A stretch of 64,000 nt of DNA from Nymphaea colorata (GCF_008831285.2 NC_045149.1:13852629-13916628), one strand, 5' to 3'. Counted from the first letter of the stretch, positions 10,900 to 21,739 are shown. Numbers and translations: made by a program. Notes: generated from the letters alone by a model not told the origin.

Positions 10900-12470
10900 A
10901 AAGAAAAAGAAGATTGAAAGACAAAAGCTGAATGCAAGAGAAAGAAAGAAAAGAAAATAAGAGGAAAAAAAAGCAAAAGGTGTCTGGCAAGAGATTAAAG
11001 GCATGAAGGCTGAACTTGCAGGAATTGAATGTGACAATCTTTGGTAGATGTGCGATTCTAGGGTCAATATCTTCTTCTATTTTTGATTACCTAACATGCT
11101 AAGGATGATTCCTTTATGTTCATATTTTGAAAATTGGAAGGCATCCCTTCTAGAGATTTGACGGCATTGACGCGAAATGAATCCTAATGCTTGTACGGTA
11201 CTATGTGTAAATGAAGGCCATATTATTTGCACAACACGAGCACTCATGCTTATTAGTTAAATTGATCGTTTTTGAATTATTTCAAAGTAAAAACTTGACA
11301 TCTCTAGTCATTGGAGGAACTAACCAATCTCCTTTGGTCTTGAAAGTCATTTCATTGCCTATCTCCTTTGGCTTTGAAAGATGTTGGCCATTCCATTACC
11401 AAACCATTAGTCCATTCATGGGATAGATGAAACTCCTCAAACCTAGTCAACTCCTGTTGAGTGTGACGAATTTCATTTTCTTTGTCTCAAATATCATTTG
11501 GGATAAATTATTAAGGTTGGCGCATTATTCCATCTTAACCGAGTGTCTTCAACATAACCCAGTCTTAGGATTGAGCCTGTCATAGAAAACCTCTTATCTC
11601 TTTTCAAAAGGACCAGTCAATTTTGTACTTGATTTTGAACTGTGACATTTTTGAAAGGTTCTATTCGTTGAAGTTGCATGAGTTTTGGGTTTTATGTCCT
11701 CGGGTCCTTCATGGTTTTAAACCCAGGTTAGTAGTCGGATTCTTTCTTCTTGTGTCACGTTAGTGTCAGGTTAGTTGAATAGATCCTTTAGTTAGCTATT
11801 GCACATGTCCAGGATAGGTTAAGGTCATTGCCTTGATTTGTTTTCAGGAGGATCTTATTTTGATTTAGTTTGATTGTTTAGTTTGTTGAATTGGGCAATT
11901 GCTGGTTTGATTTTATAGTAGTTCAATCTTGCTTATTTTCTGCTTTAGTGGTTTCCAGCTGGGTTGTTTAGGTGTTTTGTTGTCTTAGTTGCTTGGTTTT
12001 CATTTTTCAATGCATTCACTTGTGTCGCAGACCGACTATCTCTCGGCGTCATGCGGGCGAAATAGGCCTGAAAATGTCAGCCCGAGAGAACTTGATTCTT
12101 TTGGTAAATATAATCTCATCTCATCAAGTTCATGGGTTCGTGTGTCACATTCTGATAGAGTCTTTGAATTGCATATCGTACATTGCTTAAGTTTATACGT
12201 TGGTTGATCGCATCTCACATCTAACTTGGTTATGATACAATCATGTGTTTGCTGACATGGAAGCCTACATTGTGCAAAGCTATTTTGTTCATTATCCAAC
12301 TCGGTTAGTGTTTGGTAACATGGAAGCCTACATTTTAAAAATATGCCACAGTTTGTCTCTGGAGTGCTAGAAAAGTTTTGTTATTGTGAGTGTAAGGACT
12401 GTCCTTTTTATGACCAGAGAACTGTTGTACATGCTATTTAGTTACTTGGAATTGTAAGAATCGTGCCTTT
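10900..12470. other. Non-coding, nothing recognised
   Basis: Purine-rich (10900-10990), then T-rich intron-like sequence. A locally open frame at 11989-12207 (72 codons) has no recognisable motif. The stretch may be intron carried with the captured BSL fragment that follows. Confidence 0.4.
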
Positions 12471-12580
12471 TAAAAATGTCATGCTTCTTCTCTTCTTCGC
12501 ACAAATCTTTTCTTATTCTTGGTTAATAGCATTTTGTTCTGAGATTTTTCATTTTGTCCCATTGTTGAATGAGGAAAGCA
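12471..12580 (+). repeat. Local direct duplication, copy 1
   Basis: The 110-bp block is repeated at 14281-14406, nearly identical except for about 16 extra bases in the second copy. It lies immediately upstream of the BSL-like exons and is probably intronic in origin. Confidence 0.9.
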
Positions 12581-12670
12581 GAACTCCTCGTTTTGGCCTC
12601 TTTCTTATTTGTGGTGTTCGCTGTTTCTCACCTTACCTATTTATTTATTTATTATTTTATTTCTTTTCCA

Positions 12671-13161
12671 ACTGGCTTGTCTGCGGAGGATCTACATGTT
12701 CTTGACCTGACACAGCAAAGACCTAGATGGCACAGGTGATCGTTGAATTTCAGTAATTCCTTATTTTCTGCGTATATTCTCATTGGGATGTAGGCCTTTG
12801 CTCATGAAAATGGTTGTACTTGTGTTCTAGGGTGGTTGTACAAGGTGCTGGCCCAGGTCCTCGATATGGCCATGTGATGGCTCTAGTTGGACAGCGGCTC
12901 CTGTTGGCTATTGGTGGAAATGATGGTATCTCTTCTTATAATTTTCTTTGTACATGTTAAATATTTTTGGTGTTGCTTTCTGAAATATGCTGGAAATGTT
13001 TACAGAGTCGATGCTAATTCTTTTGCTGATTTTCTTTTTTAAATTCATTAGGAAAGTGTGAGAGCGTCCTTTGGCTAATGTCTGGGCTTTAGATACAGCT
13101 GCCAAGCCCTACGAGTGGAGGAAACTAGAGCCAGAAGGTGAAGGCCCACCTCCATGCATAT
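12671..13161 (+). pseudogene. BSL2/BSL3-like kelch-phosphatase fragment (three exons)
   Basis: Exon one (to 12735, donor AG/GTGATC) encodes GLSAEDLHVLDLTQQRPRWH. Exon two (12831-12925) encodes RVVVQGAGPGPRYGHVMALV followed by GQRLLLAIGGND. Exon three (13052-13161) encodes the WALDTAAKPYEWRKLEPEGE region. This matches the N-terminal kelch-repeat half of plant BRI1-suppressor-like Ser/Thr phosphatases, brassinosteroid signalling proteins of roughly 900-1000 residues. Splice sites are canonical. Exon three starts with about 7 extra bases that shift the frame, and its end reads into TAA where the family continues. The catalytic phosphatase domain is absent, so this is a dead fragment. Confidence 0.8.
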
Positions 13162-13286
13162 AAGTCATTGGTTGCTTTCTTATTAAAAAGCGGTTTTAAG
13201 TTCTTAGATTCTTCCTATGTTACTATTAGTAGAGGCTACTCTTAGTTGATGAGTGAATTTCTGATTTCAACATTAAACTTTTGCAG

Positions 13287-13941
13287 ATCATTCCAGAGGC
13301 CATCTGTTCAAGATATGGACTTGCTGTGGGTGCCAATTTTGGTAGGGCTTGTCCATATTCTCATGATAATTTGCTATCCAATAGCTTATCCAATCAGGAA
13401 GGTGACCCCATGCAGAAAAATCGTTTTGTTCTGTAAAAGATAAATTCAGTTTTGATTTCCTGAACATACACTATTTTTCTTGGTGAAGGAAAGCCTATCC
13501 TTACATTTGTTATTTTGAAAAGCATTCTTAAACAATCATGGACATGTTTTGTGATTATTTTGAACTTTGGTGCTTCCGAAGAAAGTTTTAACTTTAAAAA
13601 GGAAAGCCACGTGGAAACGATATCTGGGTTTGTCAAGATGAGAAATACTTCGGGAGGCCTGCAGCTGCATGGTACAACATATTCTCTAGTTTGCATAGTG
13701 ATTCTCTGTTTTTGTAGATCCTGGACTTTCTGCTTGGACATAATGAGTCTGCACTTTTCAGGCGTGCACAACTGAAAGCTCTTGTTTCTATCCATAGCAA
13801 AAAGGTATTCTTTCTTTATTTGCATTAGTTAATATATCTATTACTTCTCTGTTTGTTGCAATGCCACAGGTTGGTAATGGTGGGGAACTAACACATGATG
13901 AGGCAACAATTATTAGTGGTGCACTCGATTTGACTGAAAAG
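13287..13941 (+). pseudogene. DUF21/CBS (CNNM-type) membrane protein fragment (three exons)
   Basis: Exon a (13287-13401) encodes IIPEAICSRYGLAVGANF and, after a one-base shift, LMIICYPIAYPI. Exon b (13718-13804) encodes DFLLGHNESALFRRAQLKAL. Exon c (13870-13941) encodes GGELTHDEATIISGALDLTE. These match consecutive exons of the plant DUF21-CBS proteins (CNNM/CorC-like; divalent-cation roles are described for relatives). All splice sites are AG/GT. An extra G in exon a breaks the frame. The next exon (TAEEAMTPI in the family) was not found. The fragment begins only 126 bp after the BSL fragment ends, so the two unrelated genes have been brought together. Confidence 0.8.
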
Positions 13942-15448
13942 GTATAGAATACAAAAAGCTTGTTCAGGTTAAGGCACTAGTGCAAGAGTGTCCAGATTTT
14001 CACTGAAGTAATTAAGCAAGACACTCAACTTTTACGTGCCTTGCAGTTGTATGATTTGTATACCTATGGCGAACAAGAACTTGGTACTCTTTTCCACTTT
14101 GTTTACATTCTAGATTATGGGCATCTGTTCTGTTAATTTCTTAATGTGAGGCATGTTCAACATTCCTTCTTTTATCATTCTACTGTGAGGCATGTTCAAT
14201 TTTTTGTTTTGGATTATCTTTTCAAAAGTGTTTGAACTATGCACTTAATATGGATTGCCTCTTCTATTGCTTTTAGGGGGTAAAAATGTCATGCTTCTTC
14301 TCTTCTTCGCACAAATCTTTTCTTATTCTTGGTTAATAGCATTTTGTTCTGTTAATTCTCTTTCGTTAGATTTTTCATTTTGTCCCATTGTTGAATGAGG
14401 AAAGCAATGCTCTGGATTGGTGGCCCCATCCACACATGTGTAACATGAGTTGGTAGGGAAATATATAGGTGAGCTCTGGAATGGATCTTGGATTTGGGAA
14501 ATATGGAAAAGATGATTACATATTATACTTACATAAATTCAGAGTAGAGTCGGATTTCTGGGTGCAGGTTCTCTTTTTTTCATTTTAAACTGTCCATGTC
14601 TTTGAGGATATCATGTGTGGACCCACCTTGAAATTTAATTAAATATAGGTCATGCTTGCATCTATGAAATACTAATATGATATCTACCTTATTAAGGTTG
14701 TACGGGTGTTAAACATGCCCTTTCATGTGTTTATGTATTGTAAGTGTTGGGCACATGCGTTTGAGTTTCTCTCTATGAATTTTTGGTGAATTATTTGTCA
14801 CCTCAGAGTCATTACCTGAATCTGATTTCAGGAAAATCGAGTCTCACCTAACTGAAGACAAGGAACTTTACCTTACCCTCTTCTTTTTTATGATTTATCT
14901 GTCATCTACTATTCTCTGGGTTTATATCTTTCAGTTGTAGAATTGTGGATTGTGGGTGTTTGATGCATGTGGTCTACAATTCTGATGTGTTATGCTGTCC
15001 AGGCAGAAATGAAAGTTTCTTGATGATTTTAAGTTTTTAACATTTGAATCATGACCTCTCTTTTGTGTTTTCTGTAGCACCTAAAATCACATAGTCTACT
15101 GCCTGGATTCTACCTAATGTGTTTGGCTGTATATCATTTTAACTGGAAGGCGTGTGATCTGTGACACAGTATCTAGTAGCCGTTTGTACACAATGGCCAC
15201 CTCAGGCTTTACAGTTGCATCAATTTTGATTCATGTATCTAAATATGCATGTTATTTACTGTATATGTGTTGGTTTCATCACATGCACATGTTCCATGCA
15301 GTAGGATTTTTATTTATCCTTGCATTATTATAAATGATGTATCAGAATGGAACATCCATGGGCGATGGCATGTGATTTTCAGGTGATTCATTCTTCTTTT
15401 CATTCTAGTTTCAATTTTCTAGTTAATGGCTAATGATATTTGGTGTAG
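13942..15448. other. Non-coding, contains local duplication copy 2
   Basis: T-rich intron-like sequence. Bases 14281-14406 repeat 12471-12580. A short direct repeat, TGTGAGGCATGTTCAA, occurs near 14143 and 14185. No exon of a known gene was recognised. Confidence 0.5.
14281..14406 (+). repeat. Local direct duplication, copy 2
   Basis: Second copy of the block at 12471-12580. It carries about 16 extra bases after the shared ATTTTGTTCT segment. Sequence on both sides differs from copy 1. Confidence 0.9.
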
Positions 15449-15545
15449 GACTATATTGTGAGACAAGGCATATGCAGCCCAGTTTGCTTCATTTTGGAAT
15501 GAGATTGTGAAAACCTTGCGGGAGGAAGACTATATCACTAATTTG
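15449..15545 (+). pseudogene. Callose synthase exon fragment
   Basis: After a TGTAG acceptor at 15448 the sequence reads KAYAAQFASFWNEIVKTLRE then EDYITNL. This is characteristic of plant callose synthases (1,3-beta-glucan synthase-like, plasma membrane, about 1900 residues), in the segment where the family has FWNEIIKxLREEDYI. Bases just before KAYA (GAGACAAGG) are short of the expected codons, giving a frameshift. No other callose synthase exon was seen nearby. This is the fourth gene fragment in the 9.3-15.5 kb run, all on the plus strand. Confidence 0.75.
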
Positions 15546-16195
15546 TCAGCTTATACATATTATCTTTCCATTGTGTGTCAACCTTTGGTTTAGGTTTAGG
15601 CTAGCGATGTACTCCGGATAAGGAGATGGTTTTGTTATTTAATCAAAAGCCTTCTTCGCTTCGTTTAGTTATGTAAATCAAATTATAACGAATCCTTGAG
15701 AAGCAATTTGTTTAGAAACATAAGGGAGAACCAGTTCTTGACTAATTGTGTGTGTTAACTTATAGTAAATGTGCAAGACCCGACATTATTTTTATGATTT
15801 CCATTATCCCGCCCCAATTATGAATGGGGACTTGCCTGCATGAAGCTATAATCGCTGGTCAGCCATACAGCGGTGAATTATATATATATAGATGTATGTA
15901 TTCATAGCTTAATCCATCACAAAGAAAGAAAGGGACAGGGAGAAGAAAAAAAGTGAAAAATATTTTGAACTTGCATAAAAAAGGATGTGGTTGTGGTGCG
16001 ACCAGCACCAGCGTCGTGTCGTGGACACGGGTGGGTGTGGGTATGACATAGCTTGTACACACCACCCTTCACACTGGGAGCTGGCCAGAAGTTGTTACCT
16101 TCACCGCATGGAGGGGGATGCCGAAGGCGGGGCTAGTGACTACCTGATAGCCTCTTTTAACTATGTACATGGTTTTGTGTATAGGGACCAACATA
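15546..16195. other. Non-coding, nothing recognised
   Basis: No supported gene. A GC-richer patch (15985-16140) contains open frames without known motifs. Confidence 0.5.
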
Positions 16196-16240
16196 ATAGT
16201 GTAATATATATACACAGTCATAACCATGGTACTGGTACGT

Positions 16241-16302
16241 AGTGCCTGTATGTAGTGCCTGTATACGGGTTAGTGCCTGTATGTAGTGCCTGTATACGGG
16301 TC
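16241..16302 (+). repeat. 31-bp tandem repeat, two copies
   Basis: Each unit itself contains the word AGTGCCTGTAT twice and ends in ACGGGT. Confidence 0.9.
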
Positions 16303-16614
16303 TGACCGAATATACTGGGAACATATACTATTAGATGCATATAACCTTGTAAACAGTTGGGCAGATTACACTATCATAATATATGTATATAGTAGAATAG
16401 ATTACTCGTACATATATTCTACTCTACTATAATGTACATATTTATCAATACGCTTAGTGTGATAATAGCCCAATGTATGAGGTAACCATTAGCCCATACA
16501 TGTTCTATCATATTCGTGCACATATACATAATATTATTCTTTATAGCCTATATTGTCCAGCTATATATATTATGACTGTCATTGCCTATAACCATATACA
16601 CTAGTTGATAATAC

Positions 16615-16688
16615 ATATTGGGACAAGCATATAACCCCCACTATAATGTAAATATTGGGACAAGCATATAACCCCCACTATAATGTAA
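16615..16688 (+). repeat. 37-bp tandem repeat, two copies
   Basis: Two adjacent copies of a unit containing GGGACAAGCATATAACCCCC are identical as far as read. Confidence 0.9.
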
Positions 16689-17293
16689 GCTATGTGCAGT
16701 ATGTGCAGTACTGTAAGTGGTGTTATTAGCCACTTATAGGGTCTAACTCTACAAGTGGTTGTGTAGTTAATGTGACAAACAAAGGGTATATCACCTCTAT
16801 AATGTTATTATATAGTTGACCGTATACGTTACAGCCATATATTAGCTGACAAATACATGTATAGGTGTGATTACCCTAAACCAAGAAGGATTATATGTAG
16901 TACATAGTACAATGTACAGTACTGCACACAGTACTATGATGTATAATATAGGGGCACATAGACCCCCTGTTATGGCCAGTACCTCTGTATAAATATACAC
17001 TATAATAGCTGTATGTGGGTGAAAATCTGTTTTCCGCCAAACAGCCCCTGCCTTATGGCTTTGTTGTTGCAAAATGGTATCTGAATTTGTGTGGTTTGCA
17101 AATTAGTAGTGATCTTCATATCTTGGGTGTATTTCCTTCTTCTTTAATCGAGCTCTATCTTTCTTGTATGCTTCCTGTACACGTCGCCAAGCATTGGTGG
17201 TATTTAAGGGTTTGCATTCCTTGTGTGTTGTTCTTTATTGATATGCTTGTAGTTTTATAAATATTATATAATTCACAAATTTGTCCGTGAAGC

Positions 17294-17620
17294 TTACGCT
17301 TCAATTAACGCCTCGCCTTGTCTCATGAGAGGCTCAACTCCTTGCGTCGATTTCTGGCCTTTTGCAACATTGCTCAATGCTAGGTCTGGTGCCACCGAGA
17401 AGTTGGCTTTTCCAGACCACCTCTCAATCTTCACTACCACATCCCGGACCACTCCGTGGATGGACTTCGCCTCTGAGTTCACCACCTTCATGCGTAACTC
17501 CCCCCTCTCTAGGGTGAAGCCCAATCTCTTCACCTCCTCTTCCGAGACAAAGTTGTGTGTTGCACCAGCATCCACCAACGCTGTCGTGGACTTTCCATTC
17601 ACCAAGATGTCCAAGTACAT
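17294..17620 (-). pseudogene. Gypsy aspartic protease domain, truncated
   Basis: A 108-codon frame contains the retropepsin-like active-site motif ALVDAGATHNFVS (D-A-G in place of the usual D-S/T-G) and downstream strand-like segments. It ends just before where reverse transcriptase should begin, at the element's truncation. Confidence 0.8.
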
Positions 17621-17768
17621 GAGTCATGTGGCCGTCATTGTTGTCACCTTCAGGGTCTCCTTCAAAGCACTGAGGATTTGGAGAGCTCTCATATGCTTCC
17701 TCTTCTTGACCCTGCACAGAAAAATCAGATTGTTTCGAAGTGCTGGCCTAGTTGCTTTCGACATTTGG

Positions 17769-18704
17769 GCATTTTGAAGTAAAGTGATTCCCACTGCAGT
17801 GCCAACATCTCACGCATTTTCACCATTGTTCTTCTGAGACCGCTGCATTAGTGTTCCCCTTTTCTACTTGTCGAGTTCTCCAATTGTTCCCACCACTGTT
17901 GTGGTTTCTGTTTGCACCCTTATTGGAATTGTAGGGCTTGTATTCAAACTTCAGCCGCCTTAAGGTATCTACCAAGCTTTTGGCCGCTGCAAGGGCACTA
18001 CTCAAGTCTTTTGGGTCTTGTCGCCAGAGTTCTTGCTCCACCCATGGTTGTAATCCATTCATGAAATGGAATAGTCGATCCTCGTCAGACATTCTTGAAA
18101 TTTCAAGCATCTTCGTTGTGAATGCTTGAGCATAGCATGGATCGATCCGATCTGCTTGAGTTCCATCAATCGCCATCTTGCAAGATATTCTATGTCTTTG
18201 GGTAGGAAATACTCGCACATCTCATGCTTGAATTCCTCCCAAGTGTCAATAGTGCAGATGCCACTTTCGACGTCACTCTCCCACCTCCACCACCACAACA
18301 TGGCGTCATCCATCAGAAACATTGAGGCAGTTGTGATCTTCATTTCATCATCATGGATCTGGTTCACCTTGAGGTTGTCCCCTCTAGGAAGCCGATTATC
18401 CAGGGTCCTATTTCACATTCTGAGGACTTCCATCTCATCCTCCATCGCAGCTAAACAGGCTAAAACTTCTCCTAACTGAGAGTTCACCTGCTCCATATTC
18501 TGATTCGTCCCAACATTGTACTCTTCAAAGCTCCATGCAGCTTCGGTCATGGAATGAGTCAAGGAGGCAATGGTTGTCTCGATCGCAACCAGCCGTGCTT
18601 CCATTCCTTCATTGGTCACACTCGTCTTCTTTTGTTGACGAGTCTGTACTCCCTCCACAGAATTCTGTTCATATGCAGCCATGATACCACAGATAGCAGC
18701 CAAT
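17769..18704 (-). pseudogene. Gypsy gag, broken
   Basis: The N-terminal part (18703-18416) encodes a coiled-coil-like segment starting MAAYEQNSVEG and ends at an in-frame TGA. The same frame resumes to give the capsid core (LWWWRWES, CTIDTWEEFKHEM). A frameshift near 18180 moves to the frame with MLEISRMSDEDRLFHFMNGL. A second shift leads to the zinc knuckle C-W-H-C-S-G-N-H-F-T-S-K-C at 17807-17769. It would package element RNA if intact; here it is dead. Confidence 0.8.
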
Positions 18705-18764
18705 CATTGGATAGCTTGACACCAACCTAGCTCCCCACGCCCCACCATGCCAGATGATCAAACT

Positions 18765-18777
18765 GGCTCTGATACCA
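18765..18777 (-). other. tRNA-Met primer-binding site (gypsy)
   Basis: The minus strand reads TGGTATCAGAGCC two bases after the LTR end, the standard complement of the 3' end of plant initiator tRNA-Met. Confidence 0.9.
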
Positions 18778-18779
18778 GT

Positions 18780-19103
18780 TGTCACGAGCTAACTTTCTTC
18801 GGCTCGTGTGGCCCGGTGATAGCACCTTCACCGTAAGCCTAAAGGACTCAAGAGTTTGCGGAAGACTTGAGAATAACGCGGGTGCAAGGAAATCAAAGAT
18901 CGCAAGAAAATTTGAGGGATGCTCTTGCAATGGGCATAAATTACATTGATCGCAAGAGCGATGTAAGCAAGGGTGTTTGGAAAGAAATCACAACTTTACT
19001 TACATAGGATGGCTGGGGCCTCTTATAGTATTCAAATGCCGACCACCCAAAATACAGAATCCCTTATATGCATTTGGGACCGGTGGGTGGGTGTTCCATC
19101 ACA
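18780..19103 (-). repeat. 5' LTR of gypsy element
   Basis: On the minus strand the 324-bp segment starts TGTGATGG and ends TGACA, immediately before the primer-binding site. It contains a TATAAG-type box near 19023-19030. The TG...CA ends and position support an LTR. The partner LTR is not in the window, so identity cannot be checked. Confidence 0.65.
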
Positions 19104-19550
19104 GGTAAACAAAAGTATAACCAAAGACATAGTAAGCAAAAGTGAAGTATGCAAAAATAGATTCAGACTTAGGGAAACAAGATGTGTCCTTTGTAAAAAA
19201 AGGGAAGAGTCTCCTTTTTATCTGTTTGGATGTTGCGAGTTTTCTTCTTATGTGAAGAAATATGTGGGAGGAAAATTTAATATCTTTATTCCTTCTTTTA
19301 GTTCAATAAAGAAAGAGTATGACTGGTGGAGAATGAAACATTTTTGCAGTAGTTGGATAAATAAATGCTGGTGTCTCCTTTTCCCGATGATCACCTGGAT
19401 GATTTGGAAAGAGATAAATGAGTGCACACTAATTCTGAAAGAGATAGAAGATATAAATTTTAGAATCTATGGAAAGATTTCTGTTGACAATGCAGGGTGG
19501 ATTCAAAAACATAAAAGATAGATGGGACTGTGGTTTCCGTCAGGTATTCT
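19104..19550 (+). mobile_element. LINE fragment, zf-RVT domain
   Basis: The plus-strand frame reads RCVLCKKREESPFYLFGCCE and continues to a W-x-x-W rich tail (TWMIWKEINE), typical of the zinc-binding domain at the C-terminus of plant LINE reverse transcriptases. The usual H-L before the second cysteine cluster is Y-L. No reverse transcriptase or endonuclease was found nearby. Its left end coincides with the outer edge of the gypsy LTR, so the LTR element may have inserted into it. Confidence 0.65.
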
Positions 19551-20305
19551 ATCAGATCCAGGGAAAGTGCCATCCAATGTCGATATGGTGGTAGAATCCA
19601 TATGTTTTTATCGTAATGGATTGCAGACTGTTATGTGCTCTAGAGAACAGGGGATAAGGAGAAAGGGGAAAACGACAGTTGGCCATGGTAGAATAGAAGG
19701 TATGTGAGCATTTCCTGATGGGGTTTGGAAAGAAAGGTCGTTTCAGGGGTTACAATCCTAGTGGTGAGGTCATTGATGTGCTTCTTTTCCACATTCCGGA
19801 ATATTCTATAAGGTAGTGGTCTTAAAAGCTTTTCTTTTCTTTGTTTTGGATCCTTGTTGCCTTCTGTAGGCTACCTTGAGGGTTTCCTTATGTTCTTTTG
19901 GTTTCTTTACGATATCTTCAGTCATTTGTTATTTTTTAGTATTAAAAGGGGGGGCCTACAGCCCAGCTGATTTGCATTTGAAATTGTTCCACTGTTTTCA
20001 ACTATTCATGCTTTTTGAGGCCTACAGCCCAGCCTATTCATGCATTTAGTATTAAAAGGTGTCGCCTCCTCATGCTGTTTGAGGAGGGGGAGGCCGCGGC
20101 CTCGATCAAAGGTCACCTCTGCTCCTATGAGGGAGACTGTACATCATATTTTTTTCACAAAAAAAAAAGGGAGGGAGGGGAAGCTGTCACCTACATAGGG
20201 GCAGAGCCAAGTGTTACTTGATACTAAGAGAAAAAAGTGTTACTTGATACTATTTTTTTTAAGCCATCATGTTGGATCGAATTCTTAGTGATTTTGAAAA
20301 TCTAA
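19551..20305. other. LINE tail or unassigned sequence
   Basis: An open frame at 19522-19707 follows the zf-RVT fragment without a known motif. Two short similar segments containing GGCCTACAGCCCAGC occur near 19952 and 20020. No gene supported. Confidence 0.35.
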
Positions 20306-20309
20306 AGTC

Positions 20310-20332
20310 TATATATATATACATACATACAT

Positions 20333-20388
<56 letters not shown>
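20310..20388. repeat. AT microsatellite
   Basis: A TA/ATAC tract continues into an uninterrupted (AT)n run of about 50 bases. Confidence 0.95.
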
Positions 20389-20390
<2 letters not shown>

Positions 20391-21660
20391 ATGTTGTTCG
20401 ACAGCCACAAAATTGTCCACACCACCAATAAAATTTTATTTATTTTTACATATTTTTACATAGATTTATTACAATTATTTATATATTTATATATGTTGTG
20501 CCCCTCTAGAAATGAGAATTTCTATCCATATCCAAAAATTTCTGGCCCCGTCAGTGCCTGCTGCTGCCTTTTGTGTCCAGTGGACCTGCCAGTGATGGAA
20601 AGGCCTCGACAGGCTTTCAGTGGTGAGGAGGCAGGTGTCCTCCCTCCCTTTGTTTACTATTTCTTCATTAAACAAAATATTGAGGCAATGGATGCTGTTG
20701 TGTACCCCAAGAGGTGTGCCTTGCTGGTTGCCACTGAAGGTAGGGCAGGGGAAGTCGCCGCCCTGAGGAAACAACAGCCTGCCATACCCTCAACGGCGGG
20801 CAGATACTCTGCCAGCGAGGTTGGGCTGTGACAACGATGGCAAGGCGCTACAGGCTCACCCTTCTCACAGAGGCAAGGGGAAGCATCTCCTATCCCACAC
20901 GATGCTAGACCATGGCGACACTATTGACTGTCATTAAAAAAAAAGAATGAAAAAAAGAAAAAGAGAAGTAAGTGGGTCATCCACATACCGGCCGAGCATT
21001 AAGGGATAGAATCTAGACTGGTTAAATTAGCGATAAAAAGGGCTTTAAAAAAATGTGAACCTCCCCATCTGTTCCTAAATACTAATTTAATTTAATGTAA
21101 AACATGTTTTAGTTAAAGTTAACTTTATACAAAATTTGAACTTTCTACAAACAAACTTTTGATGTTATAAGAGCCGTTTATTTGAAGAAAACGTTATTAA
21201 TATAAAAAATGATCAACTTAATATATAACTCTCAAAAAATCGTTCTTAAGATCATATCTACAAGGTTAGATTGATAAAATAATATTTTAATAATTAATGG
21301 ATCCAGCTTTAATCCTTTACCCAAGCGGTCTAAATATTTGCTAGCTTTTAAGTAGATGCACATTCATATGCATACTATTGCTGGAAGTAGTGAAAGGTCT
21401 TTTGTGGTATTCTTGGATTGCATACAATATCAATGATGACATATAAATATGTGCCATTGTAAAGTCTTTAGTGGCACTTTTGATCTGCCATCAAATATAG
21501 ATGGCATGTGGTGTGTCTCACTGAATGGTCAGTAGTGGTGTTTTATAGTTGTCATGGATTAATATATTAAATTTGTGTCACTAATGCTTTTCAATGGCAT
21601 TTATTCCTTAAACATGCAGAGCTATTAGTTTCAATCTGCAGTGACAAATAGAATAGATTC
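20389..21660. other. Intergenic, no gene recognised
   Basis: Bases 20540-20830 are GC-richer, with an open plus-strand frame (20391-20831) and an antisense one, neither resembling a known family. The rest is AT-rich with A homopolymers near 20935-20965. Confidence 0.4.
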
Positions 21661-21667
21661 TATGAAC

Positions 21668-21735
21668 GGTAGGGGCGGAACTAGGGGGCTGGCAAGGGCG
21701 CAGCCCCCCCCACCCCTCAAAAAAAAAAACTTGTA
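21668..21735. repeat. GC-rich dispersed-repeat end with A tract
   Basis: A sharply GC-rich 50-bp stretch containing CGCAGCCCCCCCCACCCC is followed by an A run. A similar G/C-rich segment next to a T run (GGGCCCCTCTGCCCCTTC) occurs near 29650-29695 in the opposite orientation. This suggests the edge of a dispersed plant repeat. Confidence 0.4.
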
Positions 21736-21739
21736 AATT

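Larger units (their letters stand above)
16196..17010. repeat. TATA/GTAC-rich block with short tandem repeats
   Basis: About 800 bp unusually dense in TATA, GTAC, TGTA and TACA words on both strands, unlike its neighbours. It includes a 31-bp unit repeated twice (16241-16271, 16272-16302) and a 37-bp unit repeated twice (16615-16651, 16652-16688). A small inverted repeat, AAGTGG and CCACTT, lies near 16715-16737. No coding potential seen. Confidence 0.7.
17282..19103 (-). mobile_element. Truncated Ty3/gypsy LTR retrotransposon
   Basis: Read on the minus strand the order is LTR (19103-18780), tRNA-Met primer-binding site (18777-18765), gag, CCHC zinc knuckle (17807-17769) and aspartic protease (17620-17294). 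The element then stops, with no reverse transcriptase, integrase or second LTR. Gag carries an in-frame TGA at 18413-18415 and at least one frameshift near 18180. The CX2CX3HX4C zinc-knuckle variant and gag wording suggest a chromovirus-like lineage, which is inference. Confidence 0.85.

Noticed and set aside
13394-13825. 143-codon minus-strand frame
   Set aside because: Overlaps the DUF21 exons on the opposite strand and their introns, with no motif of its own.
17325-17777. 150-codon plus-strand frame
   Set aside because: Antisense to the gypsy protease and zinc-knuckle region, which has clear family motifs on the minus strand.
18765-18777. tRNA gene suggested by tRNA-Met-like sequence (also 60375-60387)
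   Set aside because: Only the 3'-end complement is present, next to an LTR end. These are retroelement primer-binding sites.
20391-20831. 146-codon plus-strand frame in a GC-richer patch
   Set aside because: Begins in the AT microsatellite flank, has no recognisable domain and faces an equally open antisense frame.
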